NCBI RefSeq assembly: GCF_024323335.1
Contig: NC_066579.1
Location: forward strand, 253,635,575 to 253,699,574
Length of the DNA stretch: 64,000 nucleotides
Reading direction: 5' to 3'
Source: Lathyrus oleraceus
Taxonomy: Eukaryota > Streptophyta > Magnoliopsida > Fabales > Fabaceae
Positions within the stretch are counted from its first letter, which is position 1. Every line of letters begins with the position of its first letter. Positions 24,240-36,571 of the stretch are shown piece by piece. Both the position numbers and the translations under genes were made by a program. The notes beneath the pieces were generated by a model. That model ran no database searches, had not been told where the DNA came from, and saw only the letters and a list, made by a program, of their open reading frames with translations.

Positions 24240-26990
24240 GTGTGTCCACCTATGCCTCATCAAGCTCACAACTAGGGTTTGAGACCCTAGTCGCAAAGAG
24301 ATCAAGTTATCAATGGTCCACATTGGTTCAAAAAATCATATATGGATCCCCATGTTCGTAATTTGTCAACTTGATCAAGAATTCATCAAGAGTTTGAATT
24401 TTGTTTGCCTTGGAAGCCCTAATTCATCTGGGTATCTTGTGTGACTTCCTCATCAAGTTTCTTCAACAATTGGTCAAATATATCAAGGGATACTTAATTT
24501 TACAACATATTATGCATATATGATCCTCCATGATCCCCAAATATCAAAATAACTTCAAGTTTTCAAGTTGGTTCAAAGAGGTTGGCCAGAGAAAGTCGAC
24601 TAGTCAAAACTAGGGTTCCCTAGACCATATCTCCTACAATGTTTGTCATATGAAAATGATTCCAAGAGAAAAGTTACTTTTTATGACATTCCTAAGAACT
24701 TTCATGTTGACATCAAGAGCTAGGTTTGCTTGGAAAGTCATTTTTTATGGTGAAACATTATAGGTCATTTTGTATGTGCCCTAGTTAGGAGGTCAACTTC
24801 CAAGGACCATAACTTGCTCATTTTGTATGAATGAAGGACATCCAAGTTTCATGGTCAAGTTCAATATCTCTTATTCAACTTTTATTCTTTTAGAAATTTC
24901 AAAGTCAACATGCAAGTACCAAGAGGAAACATTATAGGTCATTTTGGGCAATTACCATTGAACCAATAATTTTCCTTAACTTCTAAAATGCATAACTCCC
25001 TCATGAAATATCCATATGGTGTCAAATTTGTGACCAAATTAAATAGTAGTGAAAGATATACATATTTTATGAAGGAACCTTTTCCATTTGAAGCTCATTA
25101 AAAGTTATTTAATCATGTTTGATTTCTCAAACGTCCACCTCAAAATTCATCATGATCCAAGCTCCAAATAAAAATGTGTTCAACATAAAAGTTATTCCCC
25201 TTGAATCCACCTTTCTAAAAAATCTAAGATCACTTCATTTGTTCAAGATTTGAGGGACTTGTGCATGGTTCTTTTGTTGGGTTTGTTTTGGCAAGTTTTG
25301 AATTCAAGTGATCATTTCTCTTTGCATGCTTACATATGATGATTTCAGTATCCATTATGCACGATTTAGAATGGGATTACATCATGGTTTGGGCCCAAAT
25401 AAAATCCCATGCATCCATGCACCAATGTTTCTATTTTTGGCCAAAATTTCAAAGGGTGCAAAACTGAATTCCATAGCCTATATATACCATTGCATTGCCT
25501 CAAGATCAATACACACACATTACCCAAGCCTTTCCAGATCATTTTTGAACCATACCACATAGAATACCTTGAGGATTTCTTTGAAATCGAGTTTGAATTT
25601 CACCTTCTATTTTAAGATTCAGACTCTAAGGATTCATTACCCTTTTCATCTCAAGTGGTCACTGCAAGCAAGAGGAGAAAGAACCAATTAGAGCTGCCCG
25701 AAGGTGAATTTTCTCAAACTTCTCTTCTTCAATTCTTCCTCATTTATCAACTATTTTTCTTGATTGTTGGTTGGCTGAAGTCCTACCAATGTAGGCAACA
25801 AGATTGAGTTAGTTTGAGGTCAAATCGAAGCAACTCAGTTCATGATCCTCAAATTTAAAATCGATGTATCTTTCAATATACTTGGAATTGGAATAAATTG
25901 AGGCAAAATTTGAGCTCCTGAGCATTTTTCCTTTAAATTGATGTCCTTATGTTTTATTTTGGTGATGGTTGATGGTGGACCAGTCCGGTGAGGTCCACCG
26001 GAGAAGATGACCGGAGCTAGGGCTTCGGTGATGCACTGGAACACTCCAGGCCATCTGATCTCATATCCACATTTTAGTCCTGGCCCTCCTTCCTGATTAC
26101 CACGCGTGTCCATGCGTTGACCATAAAACATGATGGAAAACCGCGTTTGGCCATCAGATCTGCCACCTCAATTAATGAGGGAGATCTGATGGCCCATGTT
26201 TTTTGATTTTTTTTTTATTTTCTGATTTTTCATTTAACCCCCTTTGTTTTGTTTAATTCATTTTAATTTTATTTTTAATCCAAAAATATGAGACTTTCAC
26301 CAAAAATCTCTAAATATTTTTCTCTTCCATTTTTTGAATTAAAATTATTTTTTGGATTAATTTTGATAATTTTTCATGAATTAAATGTTTTTGTGCATAT
26401 TTTTAATTGTTTTAAAATACTTTTGACTTTCCAAAAATCATGATTTTTTTTTCTAAGGTCCTTTGACCTTGTTTGACCTAGGATAAATCTCTTGCCCATT
26501 TATTTGGTGTTTTGAAGGGATTTGAGGTTTTGACCAAATTAAAATAATTCATTTTTAATTTGATTTTTAATTGAATAAATGCTTGAAAATTATGTTGAGC
26601 CATTTTTAGGGTCCTGTGTTGTTTGACTTTCTGTTTGGCCTTGATCATGGTTGATTTGACTTTTGTATGTCCAATACTATTGGATTTAGGGGTTTAATGA
26701 AATGTACATTTCATCTCCAAAAATGAATGGATAGTATTGATCAGATGAATTTCCTCCTGTGATGAATTTGGATTCTATATCCCTTTCCCTCTTCATCTTC
26801 ATCCCTATTGTTCCCCAATACATCATTGACCAATGAAATCTCTTCATGTCTAATGCTAGTTGATTCATCAATGACCTTGTGTTAGATGAATCAACATGAG
26901 CCAGACTGAGATAGGTCCTTCCCCATTTCTTTTAGTGTGTGGTATGTTTTAGGAGTTTGGTTCTTTGTACCAAATCTCTAACATGCATTA
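24240..26990 (+). repeat. Degenerate LTR-like fragment, + orientation
   Basis: No gene. It shares LTR hallmarks with the other Ogre LTRs: many 'tcaagtttcatggtc'-like segments, a TATA-like box at 25479, and 'gtccaccggagaagatgaccggagctagggc' near 25993-26025, which parallels 15765 and 34660. I could not find a TG start, a CA end or a duplication. It sits where a 3' LTR of A' would be expected, so a truncated 3' LTR is my best guess. Confidence 0.45.
25479..25484 (+). promoter_or_regulatory. Possible TATA box of the LTR-like fragment
   Basis: TATATA in 'agcctatatatacc', about 500 bases before the 'gaccggagct' block; the spacing is similar to that in the 14190-16030 fragment. Confidence 0.35.
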
Positions 26991-26999
26991 ACACCTATA

Positions 27000-29528
27000 T
27001 TTTTATTGCCCGACCTCAGATAGTTGTGACTTCTACATAAGTCCAATTATAACACAGGAGGAGCATAACAACATCTGCAGGGGATACGAGTAAGTCACGA
27101 TAAAACTGAGGTACTCGACTCGTGCAGAGGAAAGCAATTTCACTAAGGAAAGGCGCACTCAACTCAACTGGGGAGAAATAAAATTTCAACACAGGAGGAG
27201 CAGAAATCTACTATCTACTACCTGTTACTGGGTAAGAAGATAAAAAATATCTGATAGAGAGAACATCCGTCATCGGTTAGGATGAACATATCAAGGATAG
27301 ACTCGCTGAAGACCGCCAGGAGGGAGTATTCCTTATCGGTTACTGGGTAAGAATAACCTTGCTGGGGAAAACTGCAGAAAATAGGATTTACAACTACCAG
27401 TCACTGGGCAGAAGACCAAAGGGTGAGAGTATCCGTCATCGGTTAGGATGTACATATCAAGGATAAACTCAACAGGGAAGAGAATCCGTCATCGGTTAAG
27501 ATGAACATATCAAGGGTAGACTTGCCTGGAAAATGTCAAGGAGGACACCCGTCATCGATTAAGATGAACATATCAAGGATATACCAATTGAACAAAAGGG
27601 GTAGGAATTACATCTATCAAAATCTGGATAAAAAACCGTCGGAGAGAAAATCCGTCATCGGTTAGGATGAACATATCAAGGATTATCTATGTGAGGGGCA
27701 AAATAGGATTTATAACTACCGGTTTCTGGGTAGAAGACCAATCAAAGAGAAAATCCGTCACCGGTTAAAGTGAACATATCAAGGATGGACTCTGAAAAGG
27801 GGGAAAAATAGGGATTACATCTATCAGTTACTGGATAGAATACCAAAGAAGAGAAAATATGGCACCGGTTAAAGTGAACATATCAAGGATTGACTCTGCA
27901 CAGGGGAAAAAGTAGGATTTACAACTACAGGTTACTGGGTAGAAGACCACAAGTGAGAATATCCGTCACTGGTCAAAGTGAACATATCAAGGATAGACTC
28001 CTGCGGGGGAAAGGAAAGATATCTGTCACCGGTTAAGATGAACATATCAAGGATATACTTTCTGGGGACTCCACTGAGAAGAACAATGGTACTTTTTTCG
28101 GGTATTGGGCAAGAAGTAACAAACTGCAAACTAAGAAGACTATTACCAGTTACTGGGTAATAGACTCTTAGGGGACCAAGGTATCCATCTAGGTAAGATC
28201 TAGAAGGAAGAAATCAATCAAGACTCAACCCATGGAGGACATAACTCAAGGGGAGTAATTCCATCCAGAAAATCTACTGGAGAGGAAACTGAAATAACAA
28301 CCATCCACGAGGAAACAAACTCAGTGGGGAAATAGAGAAAGGTTAAAGTCTTTCTGCTTAAGGGGCTGACACTCTACAATTGAAGAAGGACAGACACTAG
28401 ATCAGGTATGGGGATAAAGTACTGCCATAACAGAGAATGAAAATCTCAAACAAATCAAATATGTAGGATATGCATATCATGAAATCATATGAATGTATAT
28501 GTATATGTATATGTATGATTATGCTGACAAAACGATCATAAAGGATACAAAGGTGTTGCAAAGAAATTGAACCACCGGTACAATCCTCGGTCAATCCACA
28601 AAATATGGAGAGAATAGTCGGAGAATAGAGAGATCAACATCCCAAAGGGTGCAACCCTAGCTGAACACGGAGGAGATCTGCTGAGGACGGAACATCCAAT
28701 CTGTGGGGGATTTTAGGTTAACACCATAAAAAATGGGAGACAACCCTACAGAGAAAAGAACAAAAGCTGCTCAGAAACCAGGAGGAAACTCTGACTAGGA
28801 GCAAAGATACATGGAAATTGGTGGGGACACCAATGCGATCTACTGGGGAAAATCAAATATCTCTGATGAAGATCTACCTGCTGGGGAAACACGAACTCCA
28901 CTGGGGAAGGCCGAAACTCTGTTGGGGGAAAGGACACGCCGCAGGGTATCTGAATCAACCAACTCAGCTAGGGATAAATAAAGAAGCTCCACTGGGGGTC
29001 AAACACTCCACCGAGGAACTGAATCAACACAAACGTCTAGGGATAACAGAAGAGTTAACTGCTTGGGGGACCACAGATGCTTCACATTTAAGGACTTGCT
29101 TTTTACTGAAACGCGATCGATATTCCTTTTACTTGCTTTGGAAAAAAAATCTTGCTTTTATATATTAAAGAAAACTTGATTTTGATTTAAAAAATTAATT
29201 TCAAAATGATCATAATAAAATTTAAAACTATTGGCTGAAGTAAATAAGAGTAGAAACAATTGGAATAAAGCTCAACTTTATTTAATGGAATGGTAGTCTG
29301 TAAATGACAAGACTCCATAGATTTTACAAAGTTGAAAATGGTAATTTATATGGAAAAGGGTTACATTGAATACAAATGATCCTTAATCCTTCTACCGACT
29401 TTTGATATTCACTGTACTCTTGACCGCTACCGGAGATGAACTGATGTCAACCCTTGTGCTCAAACAAGTCTTCAAAATCACTGAAGATCAGCATAATGCA
29501 GTTACTTTCCATAATCCCTAATTTTTGC
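27000..29528 (-). other. 3' noncoding region of Ogre B
   Basis: No gene. On the plus strand it reads as repeated 'tccgtcatcggttaggatgaacat' and 'atcaaggat' (near 27270, 27440, 27495, 27550, 27655), with 'actaccggttactgggtagaagacc' between them. These are reverse complements of the units at 22936-24239. From about 28680 PBS-like cores appear on the plus strand ('actccactggggaa', 'aactctgttgggggaa' near 28908-28935), i.e. the CCCCAG motif on the sense strand of B. A short TATATG run lies at about 28495-28515. Confidence 0.65.
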
Positions 29529-29679
29529 ATAACTTGCCCCAAGGGGGGGGGGTACTCAACTTATCGGGAAATTCTTTATGTTTTTATGTCTCTAATTTTT
29601 GCGTGGATCGCCTTTTCGGGTTTTCAATCCACCGAGACGCTCATTTTTGCTTAAGCCGCTCTTTCGGGTTTTCAACTTA
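29529..29679 (-). other. Three stem-loops just after pol, Ogre B
   Basis: In the order read on the minus strand: arms at 29679-29676/29655-29652 (TAAG/CTTA), arms at 29631-29627/29608-29604 (TGGAT/ATCCA), and arms at 29564-29557/29536-29529 (8 positions, one mismatch). Order, spacing and A-rich spacers match A. The inner CCC-GNRA-GGG stems have each lost one pair, consistent with decay of an old copy. Confidence 0.6.
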
Positions 29680-29698
29680 GTGAGCTGTTTTTTCTTTT

Positions 29699-32600
29699 TT
29701 AGGCGAAGTATTTCTTGACTGCATCTGCGTTCACAGGATGGATGAACTCTTCACCATCCATAGTTGTAAGAATCAATGCACCTCCTGAAAAGGCTTTCTT
29801 GACAACATATGGGCCTTCATAATTGGGAGTCCATTTCCCTCTAGAATCTGGCTTGAATGTCAAAATCTTCTTGAGCACAAGGTCACCTTCTCTGAACACT
29901 CGAGGTCTGACCTTCTTATCAAAAGCTTTATTCATCCTCTGCTGATATAACTGACAATGACACATGGCAGTTAATATTTTCTCTTCAATCAAATTCAACT
30001 GATCAAACCTAGTCTAACGCCATTCAACTTCAGTCAACTTGACTTCCATGAGCACACGCAACGAAGGAATCTCAACCTCTACGGGGAGTACTGCTTCCAT
30101 ACCATATACGAGAGAAAAAGGGGTTGCCCCTGTTGAAGTGGGGACGGATGTACGATACCCATGCAAAGTAAACGGGGGCATCTCATGTCAATCTTTATAT
30201 GTGACAACCATCTTTTGAATGATCTTCTTAATGTTTTTATTTGCAGCTTCAACAGCCCCATTCATCTTGGGTCTATAGGGAGAAGAATTATGATGTGCAA
30301 TCTTGATGTCTTTGTAAAGAGCTTCCACCATATTGTTATTCAAGTTCGATCCATTATCAGTAACGATCTTACTTGGCACACCATAATAACATATGATCTG
30401 ATTCTTGATAAACCTCACAACAACTTTCTTGGTTACATTCGCATACGATGCTGCTTCAACCCATTTTGTGAAGTAATTAATTGCCACTAGAATGAAACGA
30501 TGTCCATTCAAAGCTTTGGGTTCAATCATCCCAATCATATCAATTCCCCACATGGAGAAGGGCCATGGGGAAGAGATAACATTCAATAGTGGCGGAGGAA
30601 CATGAATCTTATCAGCATAAATTTGACACTTGTGGCATTTCTTCACAAACTTGCAACAGTCAGATTCCATTGTCATCCAATAGTAACCTGCTCGTAACAT
30701 CTTCTTCTCCATTGCATGTCCATTGGAATGAGTACCAAAGGATCCTTCATGCACTTAGGTCATCAACAAGTCTGCTTCGTGTCTATCCACGCATTTGAGC
30801 AAAACCATATCGAAGTTTCTCTTGTACAATATATCACCATTCAAGTAGAAATTGTCGGCTAAACTTCTCAAAGTCTTCTTATCTTTCAAAGATGCCCCAG
30901 GCGGGTAAATCTGACTTTGGAGGAAAAATTTGATGTCATAATACCACGGCTTCTCGTCTTTGATTTCATCAATAGTAAACACCTGAGTTGGCCTATCAAG
31001 ACGCATTACAGATAAATTGGGAACTTCATTCCAATACTTCACTACAATCATTGACACCAACGTTGCAAGAGCATCTGCCATTCGGTTTTCATCTCGAGGG
31101 ATATGATGAAACTCAACCTTTGTAAAGAAAGCTGAAATCCTCCTCGCATAATCTCTATACGGTATCAAACCGGGTTGATTTGTCTCCCATTCTCCTTTGA
31201 TCTGGTTCACAACCAAAGTCGAATCATCGAATACATCCAAATACTTGATTCTGAGATTCATGGCCTCTTCAAGCCCCATAATGCAAGCTTCATATTCTGC
31301 CATGTTGTTCGTACACTTGAAAGTCAACCCAGCTGTAAATGGTAGATGTGTGCCTTGAGGAGTAATAATCACTGCCCCAATGTCATTTCCATATTGATTA
31401 ACAGCTCCATCAAATACCATGCCCCAACGGGTACCAGGTTCTGGCCCTTCTTCAAGCAATGGTTCATCACAATCTTTCATTTTCAAGTACAAAATCTCTT
31501 CATCAGGAAAGTCATACTGCACTGACTGGTAATCTTTAATCGGTTGGTGAGCCAAGTGGTTAGCCAAGATACTACCTTTGATCGCTTTTTGAGATCGGTA
31601 TTTGATATCATACTCTTATAACAACATCTGCCAACGGGTAATCCTCCTAGTTAAAGCAGGCTTCTCAAATATATACTTGATTGGATCCATTTTGGATATC
31701 AACCAAGTGGTATGATTCAACATATACTGGCGCAGACGCTTAGCAGCCCAAGCTAATGCGCAACAAGTCTTCTCAAGCATTGAATACCGAGTCTCACAGT
31801 CGGTGAACTTTTTACTGAGGTAGTAAATTGCAAATTCTTTCTTTCCAGACTCATCTTGCTGACCAAGAACACAACCCATATTATCTTCCAGATCAGTCAA
31901 ATACATGATCAACGGTCTTCCTTCAACGGGTGGAGACAAAATTGGAGGTTCAAGCAAATATTCCTTGATACTGTCGAAAGCTTTTTGGCAGTCTTCGGTC
32001 CAATCACAAGACTGATCTTTCCGAAGAAGCTTGAATATAGGCGCACATGTGGCAGTCATGTGGGAAATGAATCTGGAAATATAATCCAAGCGGTCGAGAA
32101 AACCTCTGACTTGCTTCTCAGTTTTAGGCGCATGCATTTCTTGTATTTATTTGACCTTGGAAGGATCAACTTCAATACCCTTCTCACTGACAATCAAGCC
32201 CAACAACTTACCAGAGCGAACACCAAAATTACACTTATTGGGATTCAAGTGGAGTTTATAGTTCCTCAAACGCTGAAATAGCTTCAAAAAATGCTCAACA
32301 TGTTCCTCTTCATCAATTGATTTACCAATCATGTCATCAACATAAACTTCAATCTCTTTATGCATCATATCATGAAAAAGAGTAGTCATTGCTCGCTGGT
32401 AAGTTGCACCAGCATTCTTTAGACCGAAAGGCGTCACTCTATAATAGAATGTTCCCTAGGGTGTAATGAATGTGGTCTTCTCCATATCCTCGGGTTCCAT
32501 CTTGATCTGATTATACCCGGAAAATCCATCCATAAACGAAAAGACTTTGAATTTAGCAGTATTGTCTACCAACATATCAATGTGTGGCAGAGGAAAATCA

Positions 32601-32868
32601 TCTTTCTGATTGGCTTTATTCAAATCTCTATAGTCAACACACATGCAGACTTTTCCATCTTTCTTCGCCACAAGCACAATATTGGCCACCCATTGCGGAT
32701 ACTCAACGGTTACAAGGAAACCAGCGTCAATCTACTTCTGAACTTCCTCTTTGATCTTTACGGTCATGTCAGGATGCGTTCTTCTCAACTTCTACTTCAC
32801 TGGCGGGCATTCTGGCTTCAACGACAATCTATGCTCCACAATCTCAGAATCCAACCCAGGCATGTCAT
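29699..32868 (-). pseudogene. RT - RNase H - integrase of Ogre B, truncated, eight stops
   Basis: The frame starts inside RT (DMPGLDSEIVEHRL) and runs to TAA at 29701-29699 after KKYFA. RT with YVDDMIGKS, the gypsy RNase H, the second RNase H (FDGAVNQYGND), the HHCC finger, and the integrase core GIDMIG, TDNGSN and NGAVEAANKN are all recognisable. In-frame stops are at 32792, 32732, 32456, 32147, 31616, 30755, 30188 and 30014 (lowest plus-strand base of each). All pieces stay in one frame. At least five stops look like C-to-T or G-to-A changes of Gln, Trp or similar codons when compared with A and C. The N-terminal end is lost to the D insertion. Confidence 0.85.
32864..32868. repeat. Candidate target duplication GTCAT of Ogre D, left
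   Basis: The five bases directly before the D LTR start. The partner copy would lie after the 3' LTR of D, outside the window, so this is only a prediction. Confidence 0.4.
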
Positions 32869-34010
32869 TGTAAGACCCCAATTTTGTCCCTAAGATCCCT
32901 CATGGCATCATAACATTGCATTGCATAGCCTCAAGGATCATTGAGCATCTTGGCTCCCTTTCCCTTTGTGTAGGGATCTCTTGTGAGTGGTTTGAGATCA
33001 CCAAGCATGCTTGAATTGTATATCATTGCTTTTCTTGTTTTATTCACTAACCAAAAGCACAAAAATATGTCACTAACATTTTTTGTTGTAGCTTAAGCAG
33101 TCACCAGTTCAAGAGCTTCAAGAAGATCCTTTGTGCAACAGATGAGGTATTTACTTGGGATGAGGATCACATGATTATTATAAGGAGCTTACATGAGCTA
33201 GAGTTTCATTTTGAAGCAATTTCACCAAGTGGTAGAGGCTCAAGTTAATCAAGACATTTCAAGGTCATCTGAGGACCAAAAGTCAACTATGCAGTCAACT
33301 GAGGGCTTTGAGGTGGGGAAATGAGTTGAGACACCTCAATCATGTTCAAATGGGGTCCATTCATCATTCTAAACATCCATCTTGAAGATTTAAAGGTCAT
33401 GGCAAAAGTTACTAAAAATGGAAAATGACCTATAATTCAAAGTTTCCAAATTTGGCAAGTTTTTGGTCCACATTCAACTTGACTTGTCAATGTCAAATAA
33501 GTTTCAAATGGATTTTTGGTGAACATGAAAGTTGTATATTTTTGTCTCCCCTTTCCAAAAAGTCCTAATTCATGTCCATATGATGATTGGTTGAGGAGTT
33601 ATGGTCATTTGATCACAAGGTGTGCATGGAAATTCAAAATGGCATAACTTTTGATACAATGCTCCAAATTGGTTCATTCTTTTTGCAAAATGTTTCTCAT
33701 ATTCAAGGCTTCTCAAAATGACCTCATTTGGCTCAATTATGCAAAGGAATCATGGCTTGTATGTTCATTATTTCACACATGTGCAAATTGAAGAAAATAT
33801 TCAACATTCATTTTTGGCTTAAGATGCAAGCAAATTGATACTCAAATCATGACCATTGGATAATTTTGAGTGGATTAAGGCCTTAACATGGGAAAGAACA
33901 AGTGCATTATGGCCATGCTAGCTTAATGTGCATTTTTGAAATTTGCTTCAATACTCACTAATCATGATTAGCCAATGGAAAAGAGGATTAGCATGGTCAT
34001 TAGCATGAAG

Positions 34011-34019
34011 TATAAAAGG
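34011..34019 (+). promoter_or_regulatory. TATA box of the Ogre D LTR
   Basis: TATAAAAGG with a CCAAT motif about 40 bases upstream (33972) and 'ccaaaccctaatc' just downstream. Transcription would start about 30 bases later. Confidence 0.6.
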
Positions 34020-34747
34020 CCAAACCCTAATCATAACAGGAGAACATAAGCATTTTCAGATCAAAAATTCAAAACTCTCTCAAATTTCTCTCTCTTCGAA
34101 TTTGGATTTTCTTCACACAAACCTAAGAGATCATTGCATATTCTTGATCCTCATACTTCATTGATCAAGAATCATCCACTGTTTGTTGCAATTCAGCTAG
34201 AATTTGAGCAGATCAAGAGCATTCACATGGCAATGGAAGTTGGAAATTAAGGTGGATTCAAGTGGTTTCAACTAATTCTTTTTGCATAAAGCTTCAACAG
34301 AAGTTCATAGGAGTGGATCTGGAGCTTCATAGCCTGTGAGATCGTGAATTAAGGAAGCTTCAATTCCAGGTGATGCAAATTTCATCCTCTCCTTTTGCTA
34401 TTTTTTGATCATAGATGTGTAGATCATGCTGTGTAGATCATGTACATGTGTTTAGAATTGAATTTGGTTAAGTATTGAGTATGTATGGTTGAATGTATGT
34501 TTAGATCTAGATTATGTTTGCCTTCAATCTGAAAAATCCATGAGGAATTAGGAGAAGTGGATGTGATATTTGGAACCTACGTGGAGAGACGGTTCAAATG
34601 ATGTAAGCCTTGTTGATTTTTGGAATTTTTTTGGTTGGAGTCGCCGGTGACTCGCCGGGGAAGACGACCGGAGCTGTAGCTCCGGCGTCTGCGTGTTTAG
34701 GGTTTAGCTGACTCTGTCTTCCATGTGTGATGCTGCGTGGACGAGTG

Positions 34748-34752
34748 ATTGG
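34748..34752. repeat. Target site duplication ATTGG of Ogre C, left
   Basis: Identical to 57853-57857; the D LTR reads through smoothly when C and one copy are removed. Confidence 0.9.
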
Positions 34753-35771
34753 TGTAGCACCTCAAATTTGCACCTCCCTTGTTGTACATACATTTTCATA
34801 ATTAGGTCATTAACATTACATAGTCCACTGCATAGCATTGCATTGTCCTTTGCCCAAGTGCAAGTCATCAAGACTGGTCAGAAGAATCAGTCAAGCAAGC
34901 AAGCAAGTGCAATTCCTATTGAGACAAAGCCCTAGGGCTGGTTCAACATGTTCATGTGACCTAGGGATCATTTTGGAGTGGTTTGGCCAAAGATTGGATG
35001 TTCAGAAATCATCCGTCATTGCACAATACATCTAAAACCCTAAAAAGTCAACTGTGGTCAACTGTGCATGAATTCATGGATTTGAAGGTGGGAGATGGTT
35101 TGAGAGGCCTCATTCATGTTCATACAAGTCTCATTTGACATTTCAAAGATCAACATTGAAGAATTTGAGGTCAGATGGAAAGTTTCCAAAAATAGTAAGT
35201 GACCTGTAATTTCAAACTGCCAAAAATGGAAAGGTCTTCTCCTCAAATTTACATCATCATACAAGCTTCAAATGGAATTTTGTCCAACATGAAATTTGAA
35301 GATCTTGCTCTCACCTTTCTAAAAAGTCCAAGAACATCCATTTCTCATGTGTGGTTGGCAGGTTATGAATAAATCGTTGGCAAGAAATTTTGAACTTCAA
35401 GGAGGCATAACTCTTGAACCAAAAGGCCAATTCATGTGATTCTTTTTTGAGCAAACTCCATTTGACATGCTTTATCATAATCATTCATCACATTTCATCA
35501 AAAATCATCACATAAAAAGTCCATTTTTCAAGTGAATCAATTTAAAAAAGGGAGGGAAAAAAGTCACTTTCAAAACTATGCATTTTCTACACTTCCCACC
35601 ACTTGAACTTGGTCTAAAATCAAATTTGGAGTGTGTTTGGCAAGAGAAACGTGCACTGTAGCAATCATTCATGCACATGAAGGTTATTTTGGCCAATTGC
35701 ACATAAATTGCATTTCACTAATTACCAAGGCTTTTGGCTAATTGAGATTAACAAAAGTGATTAACAGCACA

Positions 35772-35780
35772 TATAAATAG
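35772..35780 (+). promoter_or_regulatory. TATA box of the Ogre C 5' LTR
   Basis: TATAAATAG about 1020 bases into the LTR, followed by 'ctaatcctaactg'. The 3' LTR has the same site at 53930. Confidence 0.6.
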
Positions 35781-36552
35781 CTAATCCTAACTGTTTTTCA
35801 GATTAACAATCATTCATCTCAGATCTAGATAGAAAAATCCCAAATTCTCTCAATTTTTCATCTTCATTTTTCTGCAAATTTTCCAAAGAGCTTGTGTTGT
35901 TCTTCATTGTTTCATCATCTACAATCATTGTTGAACCTTCTGCAAGCAAGGATTCATCCACATTCGAGCAAATCGAGAACTGTAGCAAGAAGCTCCATCA
36001 ATGGCATTTGGAAATTGGAGCAAGATTCAAGGCAATTGAGCTGAAGTCTTTCACTCATTCATCTACTAGAGCATCAAGGAACATCTGTTCTCACCTTTAA
36101 AGCCTCGAAACTCAAGATTCCAGTTCTGCAATTCTTTAAAGGTTGGAATTCGAATTCTCTAATTGTTGAAATTAGGCTATGGCTTATGTAGATCTTCTAT
36201 TGTAGAGCATGCTGAACTTTACATTTTTGATTTTCATCAAGTATTGAATGAGATATTGTGAATTGAAGTTTGATGTTCAAATCTTCTTTTGATCGATCTA
36301 GATTTGTTAGTGAGAATTAGAGGAAATTGTTGTTAGATTATTGATGTACATGATGAGACGAGTCTATTGGTATATCATTTGTTGATTTCTGTGGAGTTTT
36401 ATTCTTGACCTTGATGAACACGATGAATGTTGCTTGAATGTCCAGATTTTCGTTTTCCAGCATGGCTTTGGTCTTCGGAATCATTGTTTGCATGTTTTTT
36501 CTTGTTTGCGCGCCATGCCACCAACCACAACATGACACCTCATTTAGTGAAA

Positions 36553-36571
36553 TTAGGCTATGGCTTATGTA
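36553..36571 (+). other. Filler DNA at a deletion in the 5' LTR of C
   Basis: The 3' LTR has about 307 bases (about 54710-55016) that are missing here. In their place are 19 bases which, with the five bases before them, repeat 36167-36190 exactly (24 bases identical at 36548-36571). The insertion is therefore templated from about 380 bp upstream. Confidence 0.8.

Larger units (their letters stand above)
27000..32868 (-). mobile_element. Ogre element B, minus strand, 3' half only
   Basis: Reading the minus strand downward from 32868 gives RT, both RNase H domains, integrase, the post-pol hairpins and the repeat-rich 3' noncoding region. The 5' part is cut off by the insertion of Ogre D at 32869; it should resume beyond D, outside the window. 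Protein similarity to A is closer than to C. Eight stops and no frameshift break pol. Confidence 0.8.
32869..34752 (+). repeat. 5' LTR of Ogre D, first part
   Basis: It starts TGTAAGACCCCAATTTTG at the point where pol of B stops. It resembles the solo LTR start at 17417 and the fragment at 14190-16030. No gene. It continues at 57858 after the insertion of C. Confidence 0.85.

Noticed and set aside
29544..29552. Run of nine G as a possible sequencing artefact or frameshift site
   Set aside because: It lies in the third post-pol hairpin loop of B, outside any reading frame; no conclusion possible.
34723..34935. Short frame spanning the left border of C
   Set aside because: It joins D LTR and C LTR sequence at the insertion point, so it cannot be an old gene.
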